DNA from: Isoetes taiwanensis
Taxonomy: Eukaryota; Streptophyta; Lycopodiopsida; Isoetales; Isoetaceae
Length of the DNA: 64,000 nt
Direction of reading: 5' to 3'
Assembly: GCA_021234155.1 (NCBI GenBank)
Contig: JAJEKV010000030.1
Coordinates: forward strand, 10,418,525 to 10,482,524
The stretch's first letter is position 1, and every line of letters starts with the position of its first letter. A model generated the notes under the pieces. It was not told where the DNA came from and did no database searches. It saw only the letters and a program-made list of their open reading frames with translations. The position numbers were made by a program, and so were the translations under genes. Shown piece after piece: positions 12,797 through 23,929 of the stretch.

Positions 12797-13180
12797 CACT
12801 ACAAGAGGATGGGGGATATAGTGTCAACCTTTGTGACAAGCCGCAGATCTTGTGTCAATTTTGTGTCAAATGCTACTATCTTGACACAAACTGTTTGTGT
12901 TATGTCAAAATGTGTTCAATGCATAGCGCCAAATTTTTCACAAAAGCAATGACTTCCCTTTGTCAAAATTTTAGCACTATTTGAGCAAGTTATTGCAACA
13001 ACTTCTGTACAATATTATAGCTAAGTTGTGACAATCTTTTCTTAAAACTTATAACAAAATGTTATCCAAAATTTCATCTAATATTTCAACGGAATTTTAT
13101 GGAGCATTTGTCAACTTTATATCTCAATTTAAGTGGGTTGTTGCAACATTTTTTAAGCAATATTATAACTAAGTCACTAC
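12797..13180 (+). repeat. CACTA 5' terminal inverted repeat and subterminal repeats
   Basis: The terminus CACTACAAGAG is followed by a dense run of direct and inverted copies of TGTGTCAA-like motifs, for example near 12,822, 12,852, 12,862, 12,882 and 12,961. In CACTA elements such subterminal repeats bind the TNPA-type protein. Confidence 0.82.
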
Positions 13181-15077
13181 AACGCTTTGCCCAATACTTT
13201 CATACGCCATTAAACCTATAATATTGCAGCAGTGGGTTATTACTTGAATAATCCAAGAAATGATGTGAATACCCAAGAACTAGTCGATCGGTTGAAAATA
13301 TGTAATGGTAAAGGGTACCGCAAAATGAAGAAGGGAGCAAAGCGATAAAGAAGATAAGACAATGCTCAACAAAAATTATGTGTACCATAGTAGTTATAGC
13401 AATAAGATTAACAATGTTCATTAATCATATGATACATGCTCACTTAGATCATGCTCAATGTCCTCTATCTCATCATCATCTAGATATAAATGAAGAGCCA
13501 AACCTCTAATTGCTTCAGAATGATCATGTACATGTCCGGTAATCTCTTCATCTTCAATATAATCCTCATCATGACCATGAATGGCTATTGGCAATTACAT
13601 GGAGACCTGGAGCAGATAAGTTGTTTCTTTATCAACCTCTTGTGTAAGTGCCAATGGAATCTAAAGGAACATGTTCATCGATATCATCCTCAAGCAAACC
13701 TTCTCCCAAATACACGCCCATCCTTTTCAAAGTTGATGCCAATATCTTCCAATTCTCCTTCTTCTCAAGCCATGCAACAATGGGTCATCAACATCATTAG
13801 ATATACCCGCAACACCCTTTTGTAACTACCACCACCGGCTATCAATGCAATCGCCCTCCTAGCCTAGTGCTATAGTGTAAAGGGAGTATGTTCTTCGTGA
13901 GTCCGCATTTGATCGATCGCCTACTTCTCAAACATGTGCCTTGGGGTAACTTTTGGCTAATCTTGCAAATCGACTTATTTCATGCCTTCTCGGGTTATGT
14001 CCAAATCCGATGATGTTTAGCTTGTTACGAGCCATCATTAAGTGGGAAGTTTGGAACCCAAGGCATAGGGAGGGTTTTTTTCGTTTTTCCTCTTGGGGTC
14101 TCTCGTCTAATATCGAGGGAACCCTGCACGCAAGCTCTCGACCACTTTAGAGGTAGGGAAATCTTCCAGTTACTACTCTCAAAGGCATATTAGCCTAGAT
14201 TTGACCTATATCACTAGGGTCCGAGTATTTCCATGTCCAACATCAATTGGTTTGCTACTCTAAGTTACGTTGCATTGGTCATGTTAGGAAGGGTTATCCC
14301 TCGATAATTATTTTATGCATCTTGTGGGGGCATGGTGAGTACCCCTTTTTTTGTTAGATTAATATTTCTACTATTATATTCCCTTTTCGTATGCCCTTTA
14401 TGTTGGTCTCGAATGTTTTCTTCTAATTAGACAGTGCAAGTTGGCAATCCTAGGTGCATGATGGATAATGAGTCTTTCTAGCGGGATAATGTGCTATACA
14501 TGGGAGATTTTTCCTTTTGTAATTTCAAGCATGCCATCCTATATGATAAAATTATATTGGACGCCCTGCTTTTGAATCTTGCCCTAGATCTGGACGGGTT
14601 CCAATTGTGCCGCAAGACTTTTAGTCTTGCTTCCTCTGTTTTGAGGGCTATGGCGGATTCTGGAAGCTAATGGTGAATGCTTTAGATGTATTGTGCTGAG
14701 ACTTTTTATTAGCGCAGCTTGTAACACCTAGCTACGACTATGGCAATGTTGCACCATGATTTAATGAATTTGAGCTATTTGTATTTGTCTTTCATTTATT
14801 TATATGAGCATTGGATTCCAGTGGGTTTCAAAACCCGTTGGGTCAATAAAAGCTTTGGGTCCTCTCTAACAACTTCTCCCACCAACTCCTCCCACCAAGT
14901 TCTACTTCTCTCTTACTTGTTAGAAGGATCTCCAAAAAAATGCGACTTCCTTTAAATGCCATCCCAAGGTACTGACTATTGAAACAATTGTAATTTTAAC
15001 TATAGTTTGATATGTAGTTTTTAGCTATAGTTTTTTTTGCCTTATAAAACACATAACACATAGAAGTTTACACCCCA
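13181..15077. other. CACTA interior, no recognised gene
   Basis: Only short open frames occur here. An acidic minus-strand stretch near 13,440-13,500 and a plus-strand frame at 13,953-14,150 have no features I can assign to a transposase or to a host gene. It could hold a decayed transposase, but I cannot show it. Confidence 0.45.
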
Positions 15078-15250
15078 TTTTTGGGTTGCCCCAAGGGGGC
15101 AAACCCTCGTTTATGTGGGTTTCCAGCATATTCTAAGTATATGTTAGAATATACCTAGAATATGCGGGAAACTGTTCAAAACTCGTTGTCGCCTGTAAAC
15201 TGGCGGTCGCCACTATTGCAGAGCGGCCGCTGTGCAAACCGGTTAACCGG
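15078..15250 (+). repeat. Hairpin-headed repeat, copy 1
   Basis: It begins TTTTTGGGTTGCCCC, immediately followed by AAGGGGGCAAACCC, so the first 25 bases fold back on themselves. Next come several ATATGCC-like steps and a tail containing CTGTAAACTGGCGGTCGCC and AACCGGTTAACCGG. The same order occurs at 32,586, 43,758 and 54,622. Here it lies inside the CACTA element, just before a PPR coding fragment on the same strand. Confidence 0.85.
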
Positions 15251-15261
15251 AACTTTGATTC

Positions 15262-16139
15262 AAACATTCAGCAGATCTGTCGAAGGAGTGTTGCAGAAAG
15301 AAAGACCTGGTGTCTGGCAACCGACTGCATACTGTGATGGTGCAATCTGGCCTTGATTTAATTGCTGTCTTAGGAGACCATCTAATACGTTTATTTGCTT
15401 ATTGTGGATGTTTGATTGGAGCAAATAAGTCATTTAACAATATATCCCAATCAAGTATCTATACATGGAATGCAATTCTTTCAGCTTACGTTGATCAGAG
15501 GCTAGCTGAGAGTGCCCTGAAGTTATACCATAAGTGGATGGCGAAAGCAATCAGCATGTGTATGTTACAATGCTAAAGGCATGCATTGAGACATCAGCAA
15601 TCAAACAAGGGAGGTTGATTCATGAACAGATTATCTGCAGTGGGCTTCAATTCAATACTTTTGTGGGTGGCACACTTGTTGACATGTATGCCAAGTGTGG
15701 GAGCTTGGATGAGGCATATTTGGTATTCATTAGTCTGGAAAATAAAAATCTAGTGTCATGGAGCACAATGATTGGTGGATATGCTCAGCAGGCAGAAGGT
15801 TGTCTTGCCCTAGAATATTTTGATAAAATGCAGCAGGAGGGAACGAAAGCTGATGTTATCATGTTTTCAATTATAATGAAAGCATGTGGCAACCTTGGGG
15901 TCATAGAAAGGGGCAGATATACTCATGAACAGTTCATTGACAATGAACTTCAACCTGATGTTTTTGTTGGAAGCAGTCTGTTGGGCATGTATACTGAATG
16001 TGGAAGCTTTGAAGAGGCAAAGAGGATCTTTGGCAAGTGGCCAGTTCAAAATACTGTGATGTGGAATACAATGATTGCTGCATATAATCTGCATGATAAG
16101 CCTGATATATCTCTAGAGTGTAATCCCTGCGTATGCTAA
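15262..16139 (+). pseudogene. PPR-repeat protein gene fragment (PLS type)
   Basis: This is part of a pentatricopeptide-repeat protein, a family of organelle RNA-binding proteins. A first frame (15,310-15,576) includes HLIRLFAYCGCLIGA and TWNAILSAYV. The second (15,534-16,139) holds clear motifs such as FVGGTLVDMYAKCGSLDEA, LVSWSTMIGGYAQQ and FVGSSLLGMYTECGSFEEA. These alternate in the P-L-S pattern usual in ferns and lycophytes. The two frames meet near 15,534 with a one-base shift. The protein stops after NTMIAAYN, in mid-repeat, and has neither an organelle targeting sequence nor E/DYW domains. It is a truncated fragment carried by the CACTA element. Unlike the flanking repeats, the frame is otherwise clean. 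Confidence 0.88.
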
Positions 16140-16766
16140 AGACCTTGTTTTAATGGCTTAAAATATTGAAACCATCGAAACCATTGATCCTTTCACTGGA
16201 TGCATGACCAACCAAATACTAAGGAACCACCATCGACCATTGAATTCATTCCTAATCAAGATTTTTTTTCACAAATTGTAAATCGATTCTTGGCACCCAT
16301 TGCCTGCGTTCAAACGGGCGGGAACATATCAGAGGAGATGTCCGCTGCTGCAGCTAGTGCTTGAGGCGGCTTGCCAATCGAAAAGCGGGATATCTCGTGG
16401 GATTTCATGCTTTTCTTTTCCTTAAGTTGCTCACGATCCAGGCAGGTGCAATCGATCTTCAAAGAAACCGGCACGTTTTACGTCAATGCTTCTAATTTTT
16501 GCTTCCTTCATTTTTGTTTCACGATCCCATTTCGACTACTTAAAAAAAAAAATTGCCCCCGAAATTATAGGGCCAAACAACCAGATTTTTCACCGCGAAA
16601 AAAAGTCGAGATCCGCCGATCGCAAAAAAGATCCGCCGGCCCTCCGCCTCCGTCCCCCTTCCGTCCGTCCGCTGTCCCCTTCTAACCGGCCAATAATATT
16701 TCCGGCGGAAAAACGCCGGAAAAGCAAAAAAGACAAAATTTCAGGGTGCCCGTTTTTTTCGTTGGC
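16140..16766. other. CACTA interior downstream of PPR fragment
   Basis: No gene is recognised. The sequence turns pyrimidine- and CCG-rich near 16,590-16,720, and open frames there are short and of low complexity. This stretch and the next kilobase may be the part of the 4-kb segment that lies outside the window in copy A. Confidence 0.45.
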
Positions 16767-16819
16767 AAATTTTTGTGAGCTGAAAATTTCAGGGCGAAAT
16801 TTTCAGCTCACAAAAATTT
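16767..16819. repeat. Perfect 24-bp inverted repeat with 5-base loop
   Basis: Left arm 16,767-16,790 (AAATTTTTGTGAGCTG followed by AAAATTTC) is the exact reverse complement of 16,796-16,819, separated only by AGGGC. A strong hairpin or cruciform is possible. It lies inside the CACTA cargo and could be a nested fold-back element or a structural motif of captured DNA. Confidence 0.9.
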
Positions 16820-18821
16820 CGCCTTCCAAAATGACCCACCTGCCGCGTAAACTGGCTCATATCTTATCCCCTTGTAAGCATAACCCACCTAAGATACGCT
16901 TATGGAAATGCTTTGTGTGCGTACATTACCCATTTCATCTCAATATTTGGCATCCACAGGAGATTGTTTTAAGTGAACCCAAAGCACTTAAATTTCCCTA
17001 CAAATCCCATTTTTTTCTCTATAATGATCCGCTCCCCTCAAATGTTTTTTCTAAGGATCATTGTGGGATCAAGATACTTCCTCGGGCGGGTTTTCATGTA
17101 GAAGGAATTTCTAGACTTAGTAAAGCACTATAGAATCGCACCACTTAGCAAATCTCCAACTTGAAACCGAAGTGCATTCTCGCGCAATATATTGAGCAAG
17201 CTCAATATTGCCATATTTTTTGCGCATGGCAAGAAAAGCCATTCACAAAGCAAAGAAAAGCGATGGAAGACTAGCTAGGCATCGATTTCTTCCGTAAGCA
17301 CCCCTATTTTTGAAATATTACAAGTGTTTAGACATGCCAAAACACAAGAACTCGTTCTCTTTTGTATGCTATGCATGTGTATTACAATCTCGGATATAAG
17401 GATGCAACTCGTTCGATATTGCCGATCTGCAGTGTGCAGCCCGCCGACTCCATCAACCATTTTTCAGCCATTTTTCGCTCAATATACAAACTTTGCTTGC
17501 TCAATTCAAGGAATTCAAGCAAAGAGTGCTCTCTCTGCAGACCCATCGTTTTGACTTGTTCACCTTGATTTGGTGTTTGAAATTCGATGCCAACAAATGA
17601 ATTACAACTAAACAATGTATTTAAAATTTAGAGATGTCAAGAAATGTTTGTATTGCAGACCAATGCAAAAATAGTGAAACGGAAATGCAAAATGTATCAT
17701 TTGCACCAGTGCTTTGCTTACATCAAGTGGATCATTAATGGCTCTATAGTTTAGCCGAAAATGATGTCTCCGATCCCTTGATGACAGGGCTGGAAAAATG
17801 TCGCCCATATAGATTTTGCAGAGATAATAGGTACAAAGAAACCGTAGTAACCGCATTATCCAAGAACGTGCCTTATAAATTAGTTGCACATAATCCCAAA
17901 GATATTAATCCCTTAGACTGAATTCTTTAAGGTTTGGCCTGGGCACCATTTTCATGAGCAGCTAATTAAATCCCAAAGAGGCGCTGCGAATCAGAAATGG
18001 GACTTATCTCCCAAAGAACTTTATGTTAATGGCACATGGATCCGATTGAATTCATTGCAACACGCTGTTCAGCCATTAGATAACTTCACCCCACAAATTT
18101 CTCGACTTTCATGCTATAAACAAATACACCCCTAATGGAGCCACAATCTCATCGAATGTTAATGGTGCATATCTATCCAAGTCGAAGAGGAGCTTGTCTG
18201 CCGTGAATAATGATGATTCTCGATGATTGGGGCGACTTTGTGCTACCATCTCCACAAGCACATTCTAAGATTTCCAATGGGTTCAATAGGGACTTGTTTC
18301 AGATATTCTTGACAAGAGCCCTAAGCCCCCAGCCCGACACGTGTTCATGCTACTAAAGACCGTACTATTGTTGACAATTTAGATATTTTCTCATTTTAAG
18401 ACGATCCTCTATCACGTGGAACAAAGGGAGCAGCTTGCATTTGAGAACAATAGCATTGATCATTGCTTGATGTATACAATTCATTTTCTACAAATGGACT
18501 CTCTTCTAATGGGGAGCATTTTGTAATGGAGAAAATAGTATTATCGAAGCTTTCATTTCTAAAGACGAAAACTCAAATTGTGGATATTTTATATAATGAT
18601 ATTATGCTTGATGTTTCTCAAGGATCGCCTCTCGCAATGTAATAACATTTTGGAATCGAACCCGGTTTTCAAGTGTCCGAGGGAGGGAAAAAGCTTAGAA
18701 CAAGATGATGCAACCTCCGGTATGCATTTGTTCATTGAATTTCTCTCATCCTTGATCTCCCTTATTTGACATGGTGGATGCCGCTTATTTCTTGTTCCGT
18801 GAAAGGTGAAGAATCTTTTGA

Positions 18822-19076
18822 GTGAGATTTTTCTACAAATGGATCACGCCTTTAACATCCGTTAACCCTTCAGAGCAACAAAACGATGTATCGTTTGATA
18901 TCTTTGACTATAGTTTTGGGTTCAATCAGGGCGGTAGTACAACCCATTTGGAAACTGAATTTCCAGATCGAGGACTGAAAGATCACAAGCGTACTCTCTC
19001 CCAGAAGATAGGGTTAGGTGATTTGGCATGCGCTATTCGAGAAGATCTAAAGGTATTTGCCTTGTCTCTAGTATGA
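18822..19076 (+). pseudogene. Exon-like fragment of unknown gene in 4-kb segment
   Basis: The 84-codon frame contains SFDIFDYSFGFNQGG, then LKDHKRTLSQKIGLGDLACA and IREDLK. It is followed by an AG/GT-type boundary (CTAAAGGTATTTGCC). Codon-like composition and a homologous but broken version at 1,655-1,840 suggest it was once an exon. I do not recognise the family. Confidence 0.35.
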
Positions 19077-19325
19077 TAATCATATTTTGTGACACTTATC
19101 AGATTGATTGTTGCCAATAGATCCTGTAAGACAACAACCATGCATTTTGTACATTTATCATCACATGGATGATATCTTCTAACTAAATTATGCTTCTGGA
19201 AAGGTAGGAAAGTTGCTTCAGTAACAAGAGAAAAAGCTCTATGCCTAAAAAATACAAGTACCATCTTATATCAAGTATTTGCCTTAAATAAGGCTTTTCA
19301 ATTGGTGAGATTGAAGGAATTCTGA

Positions 19326-19571
19326 GTGGGCCTTTCTTCAGCTGAATTTTCTACATTAAACTTCAAGGATTATCTATGTAAGGTGGCAAAATTAGGTTTG
19401 AAGTTTAAAAGGTCCGCTTGGTGTTTTAGCGAAGTCTCGATCGCAATGGGCTCGCTACACCAAGAAATTGCTTATCCATCTAGGTCGCGAAGGTGGTTCT
19501 TGTTTATTAAAGTCCCACTCATCCGAAAGCATCCATATTCCTTGTATCCCGAAAGCGTAAGTAAAACATAA
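19326..19571 (+). pseudogene. Second exon-like fragment of unknown gene in 4-kb segment
   Basis: The 81-codon frame includes EFSTLNFKDYLCKVAKLGLK and MGSLHQEIAYPSRSRRWFLF. It ends near a GTAAGT donor-like sequence (19,558). The copy at 2,100-2,330 encodes nearly the same peptide up to LKFKRS, then shifts frame. It may belong to the same unknown gene as the fragment just upstream. No function can be assigned. Confidence 0.35.
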
Positions 19572-21275
19572 TTTGCATTGGATTTATTTTTCCGGCTAGC
19601 CTTTCTTTCATAGATATTCTCGCATTACCATGTATTAACCGAGCCATCAAAAGCGTTAGTTTAAGGACAATACATTTATGTGCATATCTATTTGAGATCT
19701 TGATGCAAAGCAAAGCACCTGATTGCCGCCAAGCAACCGATTGCCCTGCACCACTACCATGAGTTTATTGCTTTGTCGACCAAGTCACATTCCAAGCCTT
19801 TCAAAGGAATAAGGATGCCTCCCATGTGTGACATGCATAAGAATAGTGGTCATAACCCGCAAATGCGCTTATCCGTCATAGACCCCAAGTCATTGACAAG
19901 CAAAAATTGAGAACCGATTCTTACTTGCTTTCTTGTCCGCCTGCCTTAATCTTTGTCATTCCATAACGGCACTTTCTGTTCGTCACATTCTGGTTACATC
20001 CATGTGCCCCAAACAATGCATGTCCAAAATTATTTGCGTGTCATAACATGTTACTTTTTAGTTGTACATTTCAAGATCATAGTTTGGAAAAGTTTTGAGT
20101 TGTATCGCCTATTTCTCACTATCCTTCCTCTTTGCTCCTTGGCTTGATTTGATTGTGCTCTTTCATTGTTCTTATTTAATAGCCTCACAGATAACCTATT
20201 ATAGAATTTGCATTTGCTGCATATTTTTCATTGTAGTTTTCCATGTCCTCTTCACATGTTGATCGATAACCAAGATGCACGAAATATGTATATGCATACG
20301 TGTCAAAACAAAAAAAAATAGCATGAGACGAAGTTTCAAACATGCAACTTTGGAATGACAGGGTCGAGATTAAGTAGAATCATTTCAATTCAATGCCAAT
20401 TGTGTTCTCCTTGTGGTCACTCATAAGCAATGGCATATCCTATACCACTAGATTTGCCGCAACGCAAGGTAATTCAATCAAAGAACCCGGTTCTGTTGTT
20501 CCGATAAAATGCCGGTATTCCCCATGGATTTGCTTATCATTGTGAGATCCATCGCCCATAAAAGGGCTAGTGATAGATCTTACCTAACATATCCCGGACG
20601 CCATTCAATATTTCATGCCCTTGGTATTTCAACGTCCTTTTCTACTTGGTATTTTCTCTCTCGTCCTTTTAGTTTCAAATCATTGTCATGCCAACCTCGT
20701 TTCTTGCTCCTTAGTCGTGGTAATCTTCCAAAATTAGATGTACTTTCTTTTTTTTTTTTTTTCTAGGTTGAAACAACGCAGATGTTTCTTTAATCTTCGC
20801 ATAAGGCAGGTTACTAAATTTCGTGTTTCTTTAATTTCAAAGATAAGGCAATCGATTATGTTAAGGGAAAAAGCCCGGGAATAATATTCAAAGCGAAGTC
20901 AAAAAAGGGGAATGAAATCATGTAAGTGTCTCTTAAAAAATTGCAACTCAAATGGCACTGTAGCAAATATCATTAGTGCACAGTTCATATTGATTTGAGT
21001 CATTTTGATACATCAAAACCTTTTGAACAACTCCTGTAAGACATCGTATCTTCTGCCCTCAATTATCAGAAATCGATCTGCTCAGAAATCCAGCCATACC
21101 TGATTTATATATGGACTGTTTATAATAGGTTTCTACTTATTTGCTAAAATCCTAGACCTTCAAACACTAATCATCGCATTTTGAGCAAAAAGGTCTTGCT
21201 GTACAATATGAATCTCTGCAATAATTAACCTAGGCATAGATTATTTCTTGACCTAGTTCTCAAATACATGGCATC

Positions 21276-22582
21276 AACTATTAATTTCATAGTGTTACAT
21301 CTCTATTACTTGTACAATTATCTTCTAATGATTAATTCTCTAATTCTCTGTATTTTGCCGGTAAAGATGTGCTATGTGGATAGTGAATCTGACAGGAAGA
21401 GAAGGAAGAGGTAAAAAAAGTTTATTCTTTTTCTCAAGGCATTTGGAACTAATTTTCTTCAATTTGTAATGGAGGTCATGTAAAAAAGTTCGTCTAACTA
21501 TATAAAATGACATTGGTCTTCTTGTATTTAAGATTTGAAATGGCATGACAGCCAAACCTTGGCCAAGATATTATAGGTATGCTCAAAAGATTGTGTTTTG
21601 AGGTAGATTGTAGACATGTCAAACATATAGTACATGCATTAATTTCCTCGTCTCCAAATTTGATAAGTCTGATATGTAATATGTATGTGGCTAATAGGAG
21701 AACAACGGAGAATGCAGCAGAGAGAAGGAGAACAATGGAGAATGCAGCGGAGAGAAGAATGGTGTCGGTGAAGGCATCTCCTTCACCTGTGGCAGTCCAC
21801 AACATGAAGATGACCCTGAACATGGAGATGATATAAATAGTGCCTTCAAAATAATTTTCGTAATCTATTTCTTTCAACATGTATTTCTGCCATTGAGCAT
21901 TTGTTAAAACCTTATCATTATGAATAAAAAAAGCATTCAACTTTTTGTACCACCTTATTTTTTTTGCAACGTAGAAAAAAAATTATTCACTATAAATAAA
22001 ATAAGCGATTTTGAGAGAGATGTTGTTATTAACGAAATATCTTGGTTATTAGGTTGATGCAAAGTAGAAACATTTGAGCCTTTAAAGTTTGTTCCATACT
22101 TTGGCACAATACTTGACTCAATAGTTGATGCAAAGTTGAACAATTTGAGCCTTAAAATTTGTTACAATTTGAAGGAATAAACTCAACACGTTTGTTATTA
22201 GCTTGCCACAATTTTGATGAAATGTCTCTTATTATATCTCACAACTATTTACTACAAATGTGTTACTAAGATGTCAAATGACTTATAATATGTTGCTAAT
22301 AAACTTGTTATAATGTCCTTAATGATATCAATGCTATCTTGACTCTTTGTCGTTGCAATGTTGCTTCAATGGTGTTAGAAATTGCCTTTGCGTCTAACGT
22401 CATGACAATTGAAAATGCCACAATCTTGTCATAATAGTTGACGCTCCGGTGACAACTTTGTGGCCAATGAATATGTCATCATAGTGACAAGGATGTGACA
22501 GTATATGGAGTTCAAAAGATCCCATTTGTGTCAACAATTTTGACGTAATACCTGACAATATGAGCACGTTTCTCTTGTAGTG
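21276..22582. repeat. CACTA 3' region: subterminal repeats and terminal inverted repeat
   Basis: Between the 4-kb copy and the right end no gene is recognised; a 148-codon minus-strand frame at 21,494-21,940 is hydrophobic and repetitive in part. An imperfect 70-bp duplication starts near 22,052 and 22,123 (GTTGATGCAAAG...). From about 22,400, TGACAA/TTGTCA motifs become dense (22,408, 22,449, 22,483, 22,529, 22,552), mirroring the 5' end. The terminus is TTTCTCTTGTAGTG. Confidence 0.78.
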
Positions 22583-23289
22583 ATGGAATGGACAAGAGCA
22601 CAGGTGCATATAGGTGCGAATAGACGTGGTTCGCCATAGCTTGAGGCAATATCTTGACGCCTACTTCCTCAGCAAGCTCTGGGATGCCGGCGCTCTTGAA
22701 CAGGTCAAGCCATCATATTACCAGGACCACATCAACCCCACATTAGAATGGGGTCTGCAATGTTATCCGCGCACATATCTGCCTATGAAAGAGCATAAAC
22801 TCATTGCCTCGATCCGCATAGGGGTACACCATCTCTGAATTGAGATGGGTTATTGGAATGGGGAGCCAGGGCAGGATAAGCTTTGGCAATGTTGCCAAGC
22901 AGGAGCCGTTGAGGATGAATGCCACATAATCCAATTTAAATATGTTACACTGAGCTGATCAGGCCCAGCCAGTCCTACATATGATATTGGCCACGACTTT
23001 AGAACGGACACTGGCATTGTACCTCCAGTAGGTCATGGACATGCAGGATCAGCTATGTCCAGCACCACTCGATGTGTGGTAATGTGTTTTGTATATTTTG
23101 TACATGTGTACAATTTTACAGCATTCTTATTGCTGCCATGGTTTTTCCCTCGAAAACCCTTCGTAGCAGGGGTTTTTTAATCCGGTCAGTAGTAACTTTG
23201 ATGCATTCTTTGTATTGGGTCCCATGGACTGCTGGATCTCCGCGAATGTTAAAAACCCTTCTATTCTATTCTATTCTATTCTATTCTAA
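22583..23289 (+). mobile_element. RTE-type LINE, part 3 (C-terminus, 3' UTR, TTCTA tail)
   Basis: This is the last piece of the split LINE. Its reading continues the frame from 12,796 across the target duplication (…AQWLAR / WNGQ…). It carries the C-terminal block CCQAGAVEDECH, a zinc-type motif also found in the RTE fragment at 51.2-51.7 kb. The 3' UTR includes TTTTTCCCTCGAAAACCC near 23,143, again shared with that fragment. It ends in a short tandem TTCTA array (23,259-23,289); simple-repeat tails rather than poly(A) are usual for RTE LINEs. Confidence 0.85.
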
Positions 23290-23929
23290 TCTTGAAGCTT
23301 TGAATTTTAGAGACATAGGCTGTGGTTTTGAATGCTTACATTTTCTAATCGAATTGCTAGAATGATAGGTATTGCCCATTTACTTTCCAAAACACAAATT
23401 GGGATGAATTGCAAGAGCCACGTGGTTTTTCATGCAATACTACGCAATAAACTTTTGAATTATTCCTCACTCTCATAACCCGGTAATGACTTATTAGTTT
23501 TTGCATTCCATAGGTGCAAGTATATCAATGTACTCAAGATTCTATTGCTGAATGAAATGATTCTAGGAACATAAAGCATTTTGGCAAGACATAGGCTTCT
23601 TTGACTAAGAAGATAGATATTGGTAGAGCATTGTTGAAGTCTTCTTTAAGTTCTCATTGATGGTGCAAAAAGGGTCCTATCACGATATCATTGGATAATG
23701 ATTTAGCACTAGCTTAAGTTGTAGTGGTCATCAAAATATACTTTAGCCAACTTTAAATTTGACAGGGTGGTGAGCATAAATTGCCTTAACTATGCCTCTA
23801 AACCTTTTCCTATTTTACAGGATGGCATTACAATATTTATTTGGACTATCTAGTGGACGTGAACCGTAGCTACTTCGCATGAAATGGATGATCTATTTCA
23901 TTTGAATAGTTGACATATGAGGACTTGAT
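23290..23929. other. Unassigned spacer
   Basis: The sequence lies between the TTCTA tail of the RTE LINE and the start of readable L1-type RT. There is no open frame of note and no repeat recognised. Confidence 0.5.

Larger units (their letters stand above)
17237..21275. repeat. 4-kb dispersed segment, copy B (inside CACTA)
   Basis: This segment aligns with 1-4,076 in the same orientation, from GCCATTCACAAAGCA to CATGGCATCAA. It sits wholly inside the CACTA element, whereas copy A lies outside the nested LINE. The pair therefore cannot be LTRs of one element. The simplest reading is that the transposon acquired a copy of a segment that also exists nearby, or that both come from a third source. 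Small differences are frequent and cluster at CTG/CAG triplets. Confidence 0.88.
12797..22582. mobile_element. CACTA (En/Spm-type) DNA transposon, non-autonomous, 9,786 bp
   Basis: The left end reads CACTACAAGAGGATG and the right end, reverse-complemented, reads CACTACAAGAGAAAC: 11 identical terminal bases beginning with the diagnostic CACTA. ATG at 12,794-12,796 is repeated at 22,583-22,585, the 3-bp target duplication this superfamily makes. Removing the element and one ATG rejoins the LINE reading frame. Both ends carry many TGTCAA/TTGACA-type subterminal motifs. I found no convincing transposase (TNPD/TNPA) inside. The cargo instead includes a hairpin repeat, a PPR fragment and a 4-kb segment also present at 1-4,076. 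It would need a transposase in trans. Confidence 0.93.

Noticed and set aside
13181-15077. CACTA transposase (TNPD/TNPA)
   Set aside because: No conserved transposase motif could be read; only short frames with stops. A profile search would be decisive.
15078-15250. Hairpin repeat as a classical Helitron 5' end or a SINE
   Set aside because: It does not begin with TC after an A, and I saw no Pol III A/B boxes, poly(A) tail or target duplication. A Helentron-like origin stays open.
1-21275. The two 4-kb copies as long terminal repeats of one giant retrotransposon
   Set aside because: Copy B lies wholly inside a CACTA element with its own target duplication while copy A lies outside the LINE that the CACTA interrupts. 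There are no TG...CA ends, primer site or polypurine tract.
21494-21940. 148-codon hydrophobic minus-strand frame as a membrane protein
   Set aside because: Part of it is a short internal repeat (LLLSAAFS...), it lies in the CACTA subterminal zone, and nothing supports expression.
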